DNA of 64,000 bases from SZUA-287 sp036397975 (GTDB lineage Bacteria; Bacteroidota; Ignavibacteria; UBA10030; UBA6906), in assembly GCA_036397975.1 (NCBI GenBank), contig DASWHW010000050.1:1-64000 (forward strand), read 5' to 3'. The notes beneath the pieces were generated by a model. The model saw only the letters and a program-made list of their open reading frames with translations. It searched no databases and was not told the DNA's origin. Shown in pieces: positions 7,934 through 16,779 of this stretch. Each line of letters opens with the position of its first letter. Positions within the stretch are counted from its first letter, which is position 1. The translations under genes and the position numbers were made by a program.

Positions 7934-10444
7934 ATGAAAGCAGTGATAATGGCCGGTGGGTTTGGCACCCGGTTGCGTCCGCTTACATGCAATACTCCGA
8001 AGCCAATGGTGCCGATGGCGAACAAGCCCATGATGCAGCACATCGTCGCCCTTCTCAAGAAGCACGGCATCGCGGATATGATTTCGACCCTCTACTACAG
8101 TCCTGAAGTAATCACCAGCCACTTTGGCGACGGCAGCAACTTCGGGGTGTCTATGCGGTATGTGCGCGCAGAAGCTGACTATGGAACCGCGGGAAGCGTT
8201 CGGAACGCAACAAAGAGCATGGACGAGGGCATTCTCGTTATCAGTGGGGATGTTCTCACCGATTTTGACCTTACGAAAGCCATTGCCGCTCATGAGGAAA
8301 AAAAGGCGAAAGCAACAATTGTTCTCACCCACGCAAAGAACCCGCTTGCATTCGGCGTTGTCATTACAAACGAAGACGGTAAGATTACGCGCTTCCTCGA
8401 AAAGCCGTCGTGGGGCGAAGTATTCAGCGATACAATCAACACGGGCATATATATCCTCGAACCAGAAGTCCTTGAAAAGGTTCCGTATCAAGAGGATTTC
8501 GATTTCAGTAAGGACCTCTTCCCCCTCCTGCTGCGGCAAGATACCGGTCTGTATGGTTATGTTGCAGATGGGTATTGGCGCGACGTTGGAAATTTGAACG
8601 AGTATCAGGAAGCGCACATCGATGTGCTCCAGGGCTTAGCCCACGTTGATTTCGACGGAGAGAAGAGGGGATCATTGTACCTCGGTGAAGGTACTTCTAT
8701 CGGACAGGACAACGTTCATATTTCTGGAACGGTGCTTATCGGAAAAAACTGTTCCATCGCCGACAGGGTTCATCTTTCTAACTGCGTCATCGGGGACAAT
8801 TGCTCCATTGGTGAAGGCGTTCATATTACAAATTCCGTCATATGGAACGACGTGATTATTGGGCACAATGCCGAACTCACGTCCGACGTCATCGGAACAA
8901 AATGCTCCATTGGCGAGAAGGCCGTTATCGCGGACAACGTCTTCATTAGTGATTCGTGCTGGATCGGGAGGAGGGCGAAGCTTTCCGCAAACATCAAACT
9001 ATGGCCGGAGAAAGTCGTTGAAGAAGGGGCAGTGCTTACCCGCAGCCTGGTCTGGGAAGACAAATGGCTCAGAGAGCTCTTTACGGAATCCAGGATTACC
9101 GGACTGTCGAACATTGAGATGAACCCTGAATTTGGAGCAAAACTCGGCGCTGCATACGGTGCGTTCATTGGCACCGGCAAGACGGTGGTCACTTGTCGCG
9201 ATTCGGACAATGTCTCCCGAATGATGAACCGCGCACTGATTTGCGGTCTCATTTCCGCCGGAGTGGACACGTTTGATCTTCGCGCAATCTCCATCCCACT
9301 TCTACGACACGAACTTAGCAGCGGCCGTGAAGCCGGTGGTATTCATGTGCGTCGCTCTCCGTCGGACAAAACTCTTACCGATATCATCTTCTTCGATGCC
9401 GACGGCAAGGATTTACCGACCAAGAAGACAAAATCGGTGGAGCGACTCTTTCTTGGCGAGGATTTTCCACGAGCCCCACGTGAATCGGTAGGATCCATCT
9501 CGTTCCCTGAACGAACGACGGAAATTTACCGGCAGAAATTTCTTTCGTCGATTGATATCCCCACTATCAACAAGAGCGCTTTCAAGATCGTCATCGACTA
9601 TTCCAATGGCGTGGCATCGACAATCTTCCCTATCATTCTCGGTTCGTTTGAGTGTCAGGTGGTTGCTCTCAATGCGCACCTTGACCCTCGAAAGCTTACC
9701 CGGGACAAGGATGAATGGGATTACTCATTACAACAGCTCTCCCACATTGTTACCTCTTTAAAGTACGACGTAGGCTGTCTCATCGATGCAGGCGGTGAGA
9801 AGCTCTATATGGTAAATGAACGTGGTGAACAGATTGACAGCGCCCGACTACTTACCATTGTGGCTGATCTGCATATGCGAACGGACCCAAATGTTCGTGC
9901 TGTCGCCGTCCCGATCACTTCCTCGGGAGAAATTGATGTCGTTGCCCGGAAGCACGATGTCGAGGTTATTCGCACTCGCGACAGCCACCTCGCGATGATG
10001 GAAGAAGCGGCAAAAAAGAGTGCCCAGTTTGTCGGAGGAACCAAGGGGGGATTCATATTCACAGACTTTTTCTTTGCGACAGACGCGATGTACTCCGTTG
10101 CAAAGATTCTCGAAATGATGGGGAAGACCGGAAAACGGCTTGGAGAAATTGATAGAGAAATCCCGAAACTCTTTGCAACCCGCCGCGCTGTCAACTGCTC
10201 GTGGGAACACAAGGGAAAAGTAATGCGTCACATCATGAATGACTCTAACGGACTTCGGCGGGATCTGGTGGATGGAGTGAAGATCCATATTGGCAACGGT
10301 GAAGGAAGTGCGTCAGCACTGCTGATCCCTGATAAAGAACGGCCATTGTTCCACATCAGTGCAGAAGCAAAAGATCAAAAGACAGCAGATGAACTTGCCA
10401 GCGAATACGAGAAGAAAATCATTCGATGGCGTGATGAACCATAG
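7934..10444 (+). CDS. NDP-sugar pyrophosphorylase fused to degenerate phosphohexomutase
   Basis: An 836-residue fusion. Residues 1-235 are a nucleotidyltransferase domain with the signature GGFGTRLRPLT (8-18), PKPM (22-25), the metal-binding Asp of SGD (104-106), EKP (156-158) and WRDVG (215-219). Residues about 245-365 are left-handed beta-helix hexapeptide repeats. Residues about 385-836 resemble an alpha-D-phosphohexomutase. The likely product is GDP-mannose or a related NDP-sugar from a sugar 1-phosphate. The mutase half looks inactive: the phosphoserine loop is GGIHVRRSPSD (468-478) instead of the TASHNP type, the metal loop DGDxDR is replaced by DAGGE, and the RPSGTEP-like phosphate loop is missing. 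Start is ATG 7934, just before the conserved N-terminus. Nucleotide specificity is not determined. Confidence 0.85.
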   Translation: MKAVIMAGGFGTRLRPLTCNTPKPMVPMANKPMMQHIVALLKKHGIADMISTLYYSPEVITSHFGDGSNFGVSMRYVRAEADYGTAGSVRNATKSMDEGILVISGDVLTDFDLTKAIAAHEEKKAKATIVLTHAKNPLAFGVVITNEDGKITRFLEKPSWGEVFSDTINTGIYILEPEVLEKVPYQEDFDFSKDLFPLLLRQDTGLYGYVADGYWRDVGNLNEYQEAHIDVLQGLAHVDFDGEKRGSLYLGEGTSIGQDNVHISGTVLIGKNCSIADRVHLSNCVIGDNCSIGEGVHITNSVIWNDVIIGHNAELTSDVIGTKCSIGEKAVIADNVFISDSCWIGRRAKLSANIKLWPEKVVEEGAVLTRSLVWEDKWLRELFTESRITGLSNIEMNPEFGAKLGAAYGAFIGTGKTVVTCRDSDNVSRMMNRALICGLISAGVDTFDLRAISIPLLRHELSSGREAGGIHVRRSPSDKTLTDIIFFDADGKDLPTKKTKSVERLFLGEDFPRAPRESVGSISFPERTTEIYRQKFLSSIDIPTINKSAFKIVIDYSNGVASTIFPIILGSFECQVVALNAHLDPRKLTRDKDEWDYSLQQLSHIVTSLKYDVGCLIDAGGEKLYMVNERGEQIDSARLLTIVADLHMRTDPNVRAVAVPITSSGEIDVVARKHDVEVIRTRDSHLAMMEEAAKKSAQFVGGTKGGFIFTDFFFATDAMYSVAKILEMMGKTGKRLGEIDREIPKLFATRRAVNCSWEHKGKVMRHIMNDSNGLRRDLVDGVKIHIGNGEGSASALLIPDKERPLFHISAEAKDQKTADELASEYEKKIIRWRDEP

Positions 10445-10457
10445 GAGTAGATAATAC

Positions 10458-10928
10458 ATGAAGATCAGCGATATATTGAACGAGCAACTGGTGGTCACGG
10501 GCTTAAAGGGTAATACCAAAGAAGAAATTATTAACGCGATGATTGATCTCGTCTCCACCTCCTCCCGTGTGCAGGATAAGGAACGGGTGAGGCAGGCGAT
10601 ATTCGATCGCGAAAAGATCATGTCCACAGGCGTCGGCAACGGCTTCGCCATCCCTCATGGCAAGACAGAAGCTGTGAGCGACATTGTTGCCGCGTTTGCA
10701 GTGACGGAACAGCCCATCGACTATCAATCGCTCGACGCCAAACCTGTTCGCCTGGTGTTCCTCCTTGTTGGTAAAGAGAATATGGTCGGCCCTCATATCA
10801 AACTCCTCAGTCGCATTTCCCGCCTGATGAATAAGGAAGATTTTCGGAAACGTCTTCTTGACCTCGGATCTTCCAAGGAAATCCTGGAGGTCTTCAAGCA
10901 AGAAGAGGCAACCTATTTTGACATGTAA
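10458..10928 (+). CDS. PTS IIA domain protein, PtsN-like
   Basis: A 156-residue single-domain EIIA of the fructose/mannitol/nitrogen type. The phosphorylatable histidine is His67 in GFAIPHGKT, the canonical context. Without an attached IIB or IIC domain it is most likely a regulatory phosphocarrier like EIIA-Ntr rather than a sugar transporter part. The start ATG 10458 is preceded by AGGAG with 9-10 nt spacing. It follows the nucleotidyltransferase fusion by 13 bp. No EI or HPr gene is present in the window. Confidence 0.88.
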   Translation: MKISDILNEQLVVTGLKGNTKEEIINAMIDLVSTSSRVQDKERVRQAIFDREKIMSTGVGNGFAIPHGKTEAVSDIVAAFAVTEQPIDYQSLDAKPVRLVFLLVGKENMVGPHIKLLSRISRLMNKEDFRKRLLDLGSSKEILEVFKQEEATYFDM

Positions 10929-10973
10929 ATTCACCCCCTTCCCTTGTTTCGCGAGCATGGTACCAGGTTCACA

Positions 10974-11378
10974 GTGAAAAAAAAACCGACACAGGAGGCA
11001 GAGTACCGGCTTCTCATTGAGCCTTTTTTGAATGAACGGGATCAGAAGATTAGAGTGGCTTTCCGACTTGAAACCACAAAGCATTTCACCGCCTTTCAAT
11101 ATGAAATCGCCGTCGAGGATTCTCTTGAGGATCACACAATCCACTATCGTTTACACGGCTTGAAGGCCCCTCCACTCAGCCTCCCTTCAACCGGACCCGC
11201 GCAGTTTCGAAAAGATTATGATGCGCTCAAAGGAGTGTACGAAATCATCATAGAGTCTCTTGACGGAACAAGGAATACGTTTAGCGTTCGGATCAACACG
11301 AGCGGAGCGACATTGCTGAAGCAGCCACGTCAACGCTTTGTCGAAGTAATTGTAGGAAAAACCATTGCAGGACAATAG
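10974..11378 (+). CDS. Unknown 134-residue protein
   Basis: I do not recognise this protein. It is soluble, with no signal peptide or membrane segment, rich in charged residues and apparently mostly beta: alternating hydrophobic stretches such as YRLLIEPFL, IRVAFRLETT and YEIIIESLDGT. The start is set at GTG 10974 (VKKKPTQ), preceded by AGG at about 8 nt; the longer frame would begin at TTG 10944. It lies between ptsN and lgt with a 9-bp gap to lgt, so it is in the operon. Reading-frame integrity and operon position support it being real. Confidence 0.6.
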   Translation: MKKKPTQEAEYRLLIEPFLNERDQKIRVAFRLETTKHFTAFQYEIAVEDSLEDHTIHYRLHGLKAPPLSLPSTGPAQFRKDYDALKGVYEIIIESLDGTRNTFSVRINTSGATLLKQPRQRFVEVIVGKTIAGQ

Positions 11379-11387
11379 AGCATAGAT

Positions 11388-12272
11388 ATGATTCCGATTC
11401 TCTTTGAAATTGGTCCGATCAAGATCTATAGTTATGGGTTGATGCTTGGGATCGCGTTCCTGAGCGGGAACTATATCCTCGCAGGAGAACTCAAGAAACG
11501 CTCCATCACTCCTGAGCTGGCAAGCACGATAACACTTCTCTCAGTCGTGTTCGGTTTACTGGGAGCAAAACTACTTCACTTAATTGAGAATTGGAATGAA
11601 TTTCTGGCCGATCCCTTGACCGCTTTTTCCCCGGGAGGCCTCACATGGTACGGCGGCTTCGTTCTCGGAATGGGTGTCATTATTTGGTATGTGCGGAAGA
11701 AGCACATTCCCTATCGCCGTTTTCTCGACGCCCTGGGAATCGCACTGATACTTGCATACGGCATCGGGCGGGTTGGCTGTCATCTGGCGGGAGACGGCGA
11801 CTACGGCTCACCCACTACTCTCCCATGGGGTGTGTTGTATGCGAAAGGAACAGCAAAGCCGACGACGATGTTGAGTGAGTATTTTCAGCATAACCCGGAG
11901 GAGGGCGCTCGCTGGCACTACGATTCACTCCGTGTGATCCCGGCAGGTAGGGATGCGCTTGGCCACTCGTACAATAAGTTCGATGAAACCACTCCGCTCC
12001 ATCCGACACCATTGTACGAATTACTCCTGGGGATCATCGGGTTTATGGTGCTTCGCAAGGTTGCTCCAAGATTCACCGTTGACGGTCAGCTTTTTATGCT
12101 CTACCTGATGCTTGCAGCGCTGTTTCGTTTCAGCGTGGAGTTTCTCCGACTTCAACCAAAAATCTTCTTTGGATTATCCGAGGCCCAGCTGATTGCAACC
12201 GCTCTCTTTCTCGTCGGGGCGGTCGGCATTGGTGTCATGAAGAAGAAGAATCCTACCCTCTCTGGCGCATGA
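11388..12272 (+). CDS. lgt: Prolipoprotein diacylglyceryl transferase
   Basis: A 294-residue inner-membrane enzyme that attaches diacylglycerol from phosphatidylglycerol to the lipobox cysteine of prolipoproteins. It has about seven hydrophobic segments. The family motif around the catalytic arginine reads GRVGCHLAGDGDYG, where most homologues have GRxGNFxNxE; this cysteine-histidine variant occurs in several lineages. HPTPLYE near 205 and the final FRFSVEFLR segment also match. The stop codon overlaps the next start (ATGA). The lipoproteins encoded elsewhere in the window are likely clients. Confidence 0.93.
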   Translation: MIPILFEIGPIKIYSYGLMLGIAFLSGNYILAGELKKRSITPELASTITLLSVVFGLLGAKLLHLIENWNEFLADPLTAFSPGGLTWYGGFVLGMGVIIWYVRKKHIPYRRFLDALGIALILAYGIGRVGCHLAGDGDYGSPTTLPWGVLYAKGTAKPTTMLSEYFQHNPEEGARWHYDSLRVIPAGRDALGHSYNKFDETTPLHPTPLYELLLGIIGFMVLRKVAPRFTVDGQLFMLYLMLAALFRFSVEFLRLQPKIFFGLSEAQLIATALFLVGAVGIGVMKKKNPTLSGA

Positions 12273-12514
12273 TCACCGTTGAGCTCTTCACCAGGGAAGG
12301 CTGCTCACTTTGCGAAGAAGCCCATGTAGTTCTTAAAAGGGTTCGGGCGGATCATCCGTTTCATCTGACAATAACATACATCCGTCCGGGTGAACCTCTT
12401 TTCGACCAATACACAGAATCCGTGCCGGTTGTCCATGTGAATGGGTCTTTCCACTGCAAGTTCAAAGTCGATGAAAAATCATTCCGAAGTAAACTTACCT
12501 CACTCACTCCATGA
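12269..12514 (+). CDS. Glutaredoxin-like small protein
   Basis: An 81-residue thioredoxin-fold protein. The redox motif is Cys12-Ser-Leu-Cys15 after a short beta strand (VELFTREGC), and VPVVHVNG near 52-59 supplies the cis-proline loop. It fits the small glutaredoxin-like family annotated as DUF836. Its start overlaps the lgt stop and its stop overlaps the next start, both by ATGA. Substrate is unknown. Confidence 0.8.
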   Translation: MITVELFTREGCSLCEEAHVVLKRVRADHPFHLTITYIRPGEPLFDQYTESVPVVHVNGSFHCKFKVDEKSFRSKLTSLTP

Positions 12515-12720
12515 AACTCCTTGCCAAATCCCTTGAAGCTCTTGGTATCGCTTGCGTGATTATTGGCTGGGCTCAGACATTTGCGGGAAACAATACGTGG
12601 TTCGAGTTGTATTTTTTTATTGGCGTTGGAATTTTCCTGGTAGGATGGTGGATAGAGAAACGTACCACAGAAGGAAAATCAGCTGACGCTCCGAACACCA
12701 TCACTAAAGAAAAAGGATGA
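12511..12720 (+). CDS. Small membrane protein with two transmembrane helices
   Basis: A 69-residue protein with two hydrophobic helices (about 7-24 and 33-50) and a hydrophilic C-terminal tail. No family is recognised. It is overlapped by 4 nt at both ends with the glutaredoxin-like gene and rlmB, which argues strongly that it is translated. A role in membrane or redox biology would be a guess. Confidence 0.65.
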   Translation: MKLLAKSLEALGIACVIIGWAQTFAGNNTWFELYFFIGVGIFLVGWWIEKRTTEGKSADAPNTITKEKG

Positions 12721-13472
12721 CCACCAAGGAAAACGTCATCGGCGGACGAAATCCCGTTCTGGAGGCCCTCAAGTCCAGTGCATCGGTCAAACGTATAGTA
12801 TTGCTCACAGGAATTCATGGACGGGTGATCGATGAAATAAAGGCGCTCGCATCACAAAAGCGAGTGTCAACCTCCGAAGTGGGAAAGACAGAATTCCACG
12901 CATTGACAAATGATCCGTCCACGCAGGGCGTCATTGCCATAGTTGAAACAACCCCCCAGGTCGATTTGGCCTCGATTCTCCAATCCGTCAAAAGCAAAAA
13001 AGAAGCGGGCTTCCTTCTCATCCTGGATGAAATCGAGGACCCGCAAAATCTCGGTGCGTTGATTCGATCGGCGGATTGCACCGGTGTTCACGGCGTGGTC
13101 ATTCCAAAACATCACGCCGCATCCGTCAACAGTACGGTGGTGAAAGCATCCGCCGGCGCAACAGCTTATGTTCCCGTTGCGGAAGTAACAAACGTTGCCA
13201 CAACCATTAAGCAGCTCAAGGAAAATGGCTATTGGGTGACCGGACTTGACGCAAACGCCGATCAACTCTTTTCTGCGGTAGATTACAAAGGGCACGTTGC
13301 TATCGTTATCGGCAGCGAAGGGCGGGGTATCAGAAGACTGGTACGCGAGCAGTGCGACTTTCTCGTCCGCATTCCGCTGAAAGGGAGAATTGAATCACTC
13401 AATGCATCCGTCGCTGGGGCATTGGTCATGTATGAAGTGCTACGTCAACGAGCGCTCCCGGGGAATACGTGA
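12717..13472 (+). CDS. rlmB: 23S rRNA (guanosine-2'-O)-methyltransferase RlmB/TrmH family
   Basis: A 251-residue SpoU-family (trefoil-knot) 2'-O-methyltransferase. Residues 1-90 form the L30e-like substrate-binding domain with GGRNPVLEAL at the start. The knot motifs are DPQNLGALIRSA (about 104-115), IVIGSEGRGI (about 196-205) and ESLNASVAGALVMYE near 223-237, holding the SAM site and the catalytic Arg/Asn/Ser. Modification of G2251 in the ribosomal P-loop is typical for this subgroup. It overlaps both neighbours by 4 nt. Confidence 0.9.
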   Translation: MTTKENVIGGRNPVLEALKSSASVKRIVLLTGIHGRVIDEIKALASQKRVSTSEVGKTEFHALTNDPSTQGVIAIVETTPQVDLASILQSVKSKKEAGFLLILDEIEDPQNLGALIRSADCTGVHGVVIPKHHAASVNSTVVKASAGATAYVPVAEVTNVATTIKQLKENGYWVTGLDANADQLFSAVDYKGHVAIVIGSEGRGIRRLVREQCDFLVRIPLKGRIESLNASVAGALVMYEVLRQRALPGNT

Positions 13473-14632
13473 CGTATTTTTCTCATCTTGAATGTTCCTA
13501 CTGCAGTGCCCGGTACGAGAAAGGAACTCTCCTGAATCTCTGCACAAATCCCAAATGCCGCCTCCCTCTCCTCGCGGTGTACGACGTCTCCAAAAAAATT
13601 TCCAGAGATTCTCTTGTTGGTCGGGCGCCATCAATGTGGCGGTACAGGGAAATGCTTCCCGTCGAGAGCGACGACAATATCATTTCCCTCGGGGAAGGGA
13701 TGACGCCCTTACTCCATGCAGAGAGACTCGGAAGACTGATAGGGTGTTCCAACCTTCTTATCAAAGACGAATCTCTCTGTCCAACTGGCTCATTCAAGGC
13801 ACGCGGTCTAGCCATGGCTGTCTCGATGGCCAAGCAACTCGGAGTCCTAAAGTGTGCAATCCCCACAGCGGGGAATGCCGGAGGCGCTCTCAGCGCCTAC
13901 TGCGCAAAAGCAGGCATTGAGGCACATGTGTTCATGCCTCGTGACACGCCGGACATCTTCCGCATTGAATGCGAATACTATGGCGCTCACGTCACCCTCG
14001 TAGACGGTCTCATCACTGACTGCGGAAGGATCGTTCAGGAACGAAAAGACCACGAGGGATGGTTTGACGTTTCTACCCTCAAAGAACCTTATCGAGTCGA
14101 AGGGAAGAAGACGATGGGATATGAGATCGCCGAACAGTCTGACTGGCAATTGCCGGATGTCATTGTGTACCCGACGGGAGGCGGGACCGGCATGATCGGC
14201 ATGTGGAAGGCATTCGCGGAAATGGAAAAACTCGGGTGGATGGACGCCCGGCGGCCTCGCATGATTGCGGTTCAGGCCTCAGGCTGTGCCCCGATTATTG
14301 ATGCCTGGACAAAGGGAGAAGAATTTTCAAAACCGTTTCCCAACGCCCAAACACTCGCATCCGGTTTGCGCGTGCCAAAAGCTATCGGAGATTTTCTTGT
14401 ACTCCGGGCAGTGCGGGAAAGCAACGGAACCGCCATTGCCGTCAGTGATGATGAGATCGTGGAAGGGGTAAGAGATATCGCGCGCGCCGAAGGGATCTTT
14501 GCCGCACCCGAAGGAGGGGCAACATTCGCGGCCCTGAGGCAACTGGTCGCGGTTGGCAAGGTGAGTCCGGAGGAAACTGTTGTTTTGTTCAACACAGGAA
14601 CCGCCTACAAATACATTCAAAACCTTCCATGA
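13469..14632 (+). CDS. thrC: Threonine synthase
   Basis: A 387-residue fold-type II PLP enzyme converting O-phosphohomoserine to threonine. The N-terminus has a zinc-ribbon-like cysteine set (Cys9, Cys12, Cys25, Cys30). The PLP lysine is Lys110 in TGSFKARG, and the phosphate loop is near 233-240 (PTGGGTGMIG). The start is GTG 13469, overlapping the rlmB stop (GTGA). It ends 3 bp from the convergent NtrC-type regulator and no terminator hairpin fits between them. Confidence 0.9.
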   Translation: MTYFSHLECSYCSARYEKGTLLNLCTNPKCRLPLLAVYDVSKKISRDSLVGRAPSMWRYREMLPVESDDNIISLGEGMTPLLHAERLGRLIGCSNLLIKDESLCPTGSFKARGLAMAVSMAKQLGVLKCAIPTAGNAGGALSAYCAKAGIEAHVFMPRDTPDIFRIECEYYGAHVTLVDGLITDCGRIVQERKDHEGWFDVSTLKEPYRVEGKKTMGYEIAEQSDWQLPDVIVYPTGGGTGMIGMWKAFAEMEKLGWMDARRPRMIAVQASGCAPIIDAWTKGEEFSKPFPNAQTLASGLRVPKAIGDFLVLRAVRESNGTAIAVSDDEIVEGVRDIARAEGIFAAPEGGATFAALRQLVAVGKVSPEETVVLFNTGTAYKYIQNLP

Positions 14633-14635
14633 GAA

Positions 14636-16000
14636 TCAGGAACGGTCCTCTTCTCGATTGAGCCCAAACTTCTTCATCTTGTTGTAGAGATGACTCCGCT
14701 GAATGTCCAATGACTCCGCGGTCTTGCTGATATTCCAGTTGTGGGACTCGAGCTGTTTCTTGATATAAGCAGCTTCGGCCCGATCCTTAAAGTCCTGGAA
14801 GGTCCCGCCAATGTTCAGAAGATCATCAGGACTACTTTTCCCAACGAGAGGGCCCTGGTCGATTTCCGACGCCGCAATCATCGCACTGGAATTCATAATG
14901 ACGAGGCGCTCCACAACATTCCGCAGTTCGCGTACATTTCCACTCCAATCCATAGCCTGTAGTTTCCGAAGCGCATCATCTGTAAACTTCACAGGACGCA
15001 TTCCATACTGGGTACAAATACCCTCCGCGAATGACACCGCAAGCAACGGAATATCCTCGCGTCTCTCTCGCAGGGGAGGAACGACGATGGGAATAACATT
15101 CAGTCGATGGAAAAGATCCTCCCGGAATCTCCCTTCCTTGATGGCAACTGGAAGATCATGATTCGTTGCTGCAAGAACGCGGACGTCAGTCGAAATCTGC
15201 TTGTTGCCCCCTACCCGCTCTACTTTGCCCTCTTCCAATACGCGAAGGACTTTCGCCTGCGCCTTAAGATTCATATCCCCAATCTCATCGAGAAAAATAA
15301 TTCCCCCGTCGGCAAGCTCAAATTTTCCAACGCGCTGTGTGGTTGCGCCGGTAAATGAGCCCTTTTCATGGCCAAACAACTCAGACTCAATGAGTTCGTT
15401 TGGAATCGCGGCACAGTTCACCTCCACGAGGGGCTTCCCGTTTCTCTTGCTCTGTCGATGAATGGCCCGAGCGACTAGTTCTTTCCCAACTCCATTTTCA
15501 CCCGTAATCAACACCTTTGCATCAGTCTGAGCGACCTTCCCGATGAGAGCAAGAACTTCTTTTATCTTCGGACTTTCACCGAGAATCTCACCTTGCCCAC
15601 GCACCTTCTCCAGCATTTCTTTGTTTTCCGAGAGAAGCTGCTTTCTTTCGATTGCGTTCCTTGTAACAATAAGCAGCTTGTCTCTGTCCAACGGCTTCGG
15701 CAGGAAGTCATACGCACCGAGTTTTGTTGCCTCCACCGCGGTCTCGATCGTTCCATGACCGGAGATCATCACCACGGGAAGTTCCGGCTGGATTTCCCTT
15801 ATTTTTTCCAATACCTTCAGGCCATCGATTCCGGCCATTTTGATGTCAAGAAGAACCAGGTCGAACGTATCTTCAACAACCTTCGTCAACGCTGCCTGAC
15901 CGTTCTCTGCAAAAGTAACACGATACTTGGCATACTCGAGAATCATTTTCAATGAATCGCGAATAGCTTTTTCGTCATCCACCACTAGCACTGATTTCAT
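14636..16000 (-). CDS. Sigma-54-dependent response regulator, NtrC family
   Basis: A 454-residue regulator in three parts. The receiver (1-120) has Asp52 as phosphoacceptor and Lys102 in PKP. The AAA+ domain (about 140-375) has Walker A GENGVGKE at 167-174, the sigma-54 contact loop GSFTGA at 214-219, and Walker B IIFLDE. The C-terminal Fis-type helix-turn-helix spans about 410-454. It overlaps the stop of the upstream exported protein by ATGA. It ends an operon of acyl-CoA catabolic genes, and no sensor kinase is adjacent. Target promoters are unknown. Confidence 0.93.
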   Translation of the reverse strand: MKSVLVVDDEKAIRDSLKMILEYAKYRVTFAENGQAALTKVVEDTFDLVLLDIKMAGIDGLKVLEKIREIQPELPVVMISGHGTIETAVEATKLGAYDFLPKPLDRDKLLIVTRNAIERKQLLSENKEMLEKVRGQGEILGESPKIKEVLALIGKVAQTDAKVLITGENGVGKELVARAIHRQSKRNGKPLVEVNCAAIPNELIESELFGHEKGSFTGATTQRVGKFELADGGIIFLDEIGDMNLKAQAKVLRVLEEGKVERVGGNKQISTDVRVLAATNHDLPVAIKEGRFREDLFHRLNVIPIVVPPLRERREDIPLLAVSFAEGICTQYGMRPVKFTDDALRKLQAMDWSGNVRELRNVVERLVIMNSSAMIAASEIDQGPLVGKSSPDDLLNIGGTFQDFKDRAEAAYIKKQLESHNWNISKTAESLDIQRSHLYNKMKKFGLNREEDRS

Positions 16001-16779
16001 CGTATTACCTCAAGAGAATCACTTATTTGCCTAATTTGCTGTGCGGTAGGGACTGTAACGTCCAAAAACCTCGAGGGACGCGTTGGTCCGCCCTGCAGCA
16101 ATGCAGCACCAAAAAGCTGCCCTTGTTTATTCGCTCGCATATCTCGATCGTCCAATGCACCTTCAACAATAATTCGCTCCTCCCAGACTTCGATAAAGGC
16201 GCCGAGCGCTTCCGCCTGTTCCGGTCGCTCACTTACATACGTTACAAAGGCCGAGCCGAAGAAGTGCTGGAGTTTGTCCCGATCTCCATCCGGCCCGGAC
16301 GGAGAATCATGATAGAGTTGCCCCGGCAGAGCGTGCACACGACGTTGGAACTCTTCCTGGAATTCTGACGTCAGCGGAATCCACAGAAGGGGGCCGATAA
16401 CCGGAAGATTAATCCCCACGGTTCGATGATCAAGGGTCGCAATCAACGAGATAAAAAGTGCTTCGTAAATGTTATTCCAGCTTAGGCGAACGGCCTGATA
16501 AAAGATCGCGTCGAGCGAACGGTCGTCTCCGTACGATCTCCGAAACTCGGAGAATTCTTCCCCCTGAATGTATAGCCGAAGACTCTGAACATCGTTAAAC
16601 AGCTTTGGAAGAAAGAATGGAGCGAAGAAGCTGACAAGTTCTGGAATAGGATCCAGAGGGGCGAACCTCGGGACGCGCGTCGAATCCTGCGCGAAAAGAA
16701 CGCTGACGCAGAACGGAACCAAGAACAAACTAGCAGCTATTCCCTGGTGCACGACTCGTTCGTCACGTTTGAATGACAC
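15997..16779 (-). CDS. Exported protein of unknown function with DKxQHF motif
   Basis: About 260 residues with an N-terminal signal-like hydrophobic stretch (IAASLFLVPFCVSVLFA) followed by QDS, a plausible cleavage point. The mature part contains DKLQHFFGSAFVTY, resembling the D-K-x-x-H-F motif of YfiM/DUF2279-type proteins; that link is weak. Start options are GTG 16779, which overlaps the carboxylase stop, or GTG 16752. An ATG-independent longer frame would run deep into the carboxylase gene and is not used. Its stop overlaps the start of the NtrC-type regulator by 4 nt, so the two are probably translated together. The function is not known. Confidence 0.7.
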   Translation of the reverse strand: MSFKRDERVVHQGIAASLFLVPFCVSVLFAQDSTRVPRFAPLDPIPELVSFFAPFFLPKLFNDVQSLRLYIQGEEFSEFRRSYGDDRSLDAIFYQAVRLSWNNIYEALFISLIATLDHRTVGINLPVIGPLLWIPLTSEFQEEFQRRVHALPGQLYHDSPSGPDGDRDKLQHFFGSAFVTYVSERPEQAEALGAFIEVWEERIIVEGALDDRDMRANKQGQLFGAALLQGGPTRPSRFLDVTVPTAQQIRQISDSLEVIR

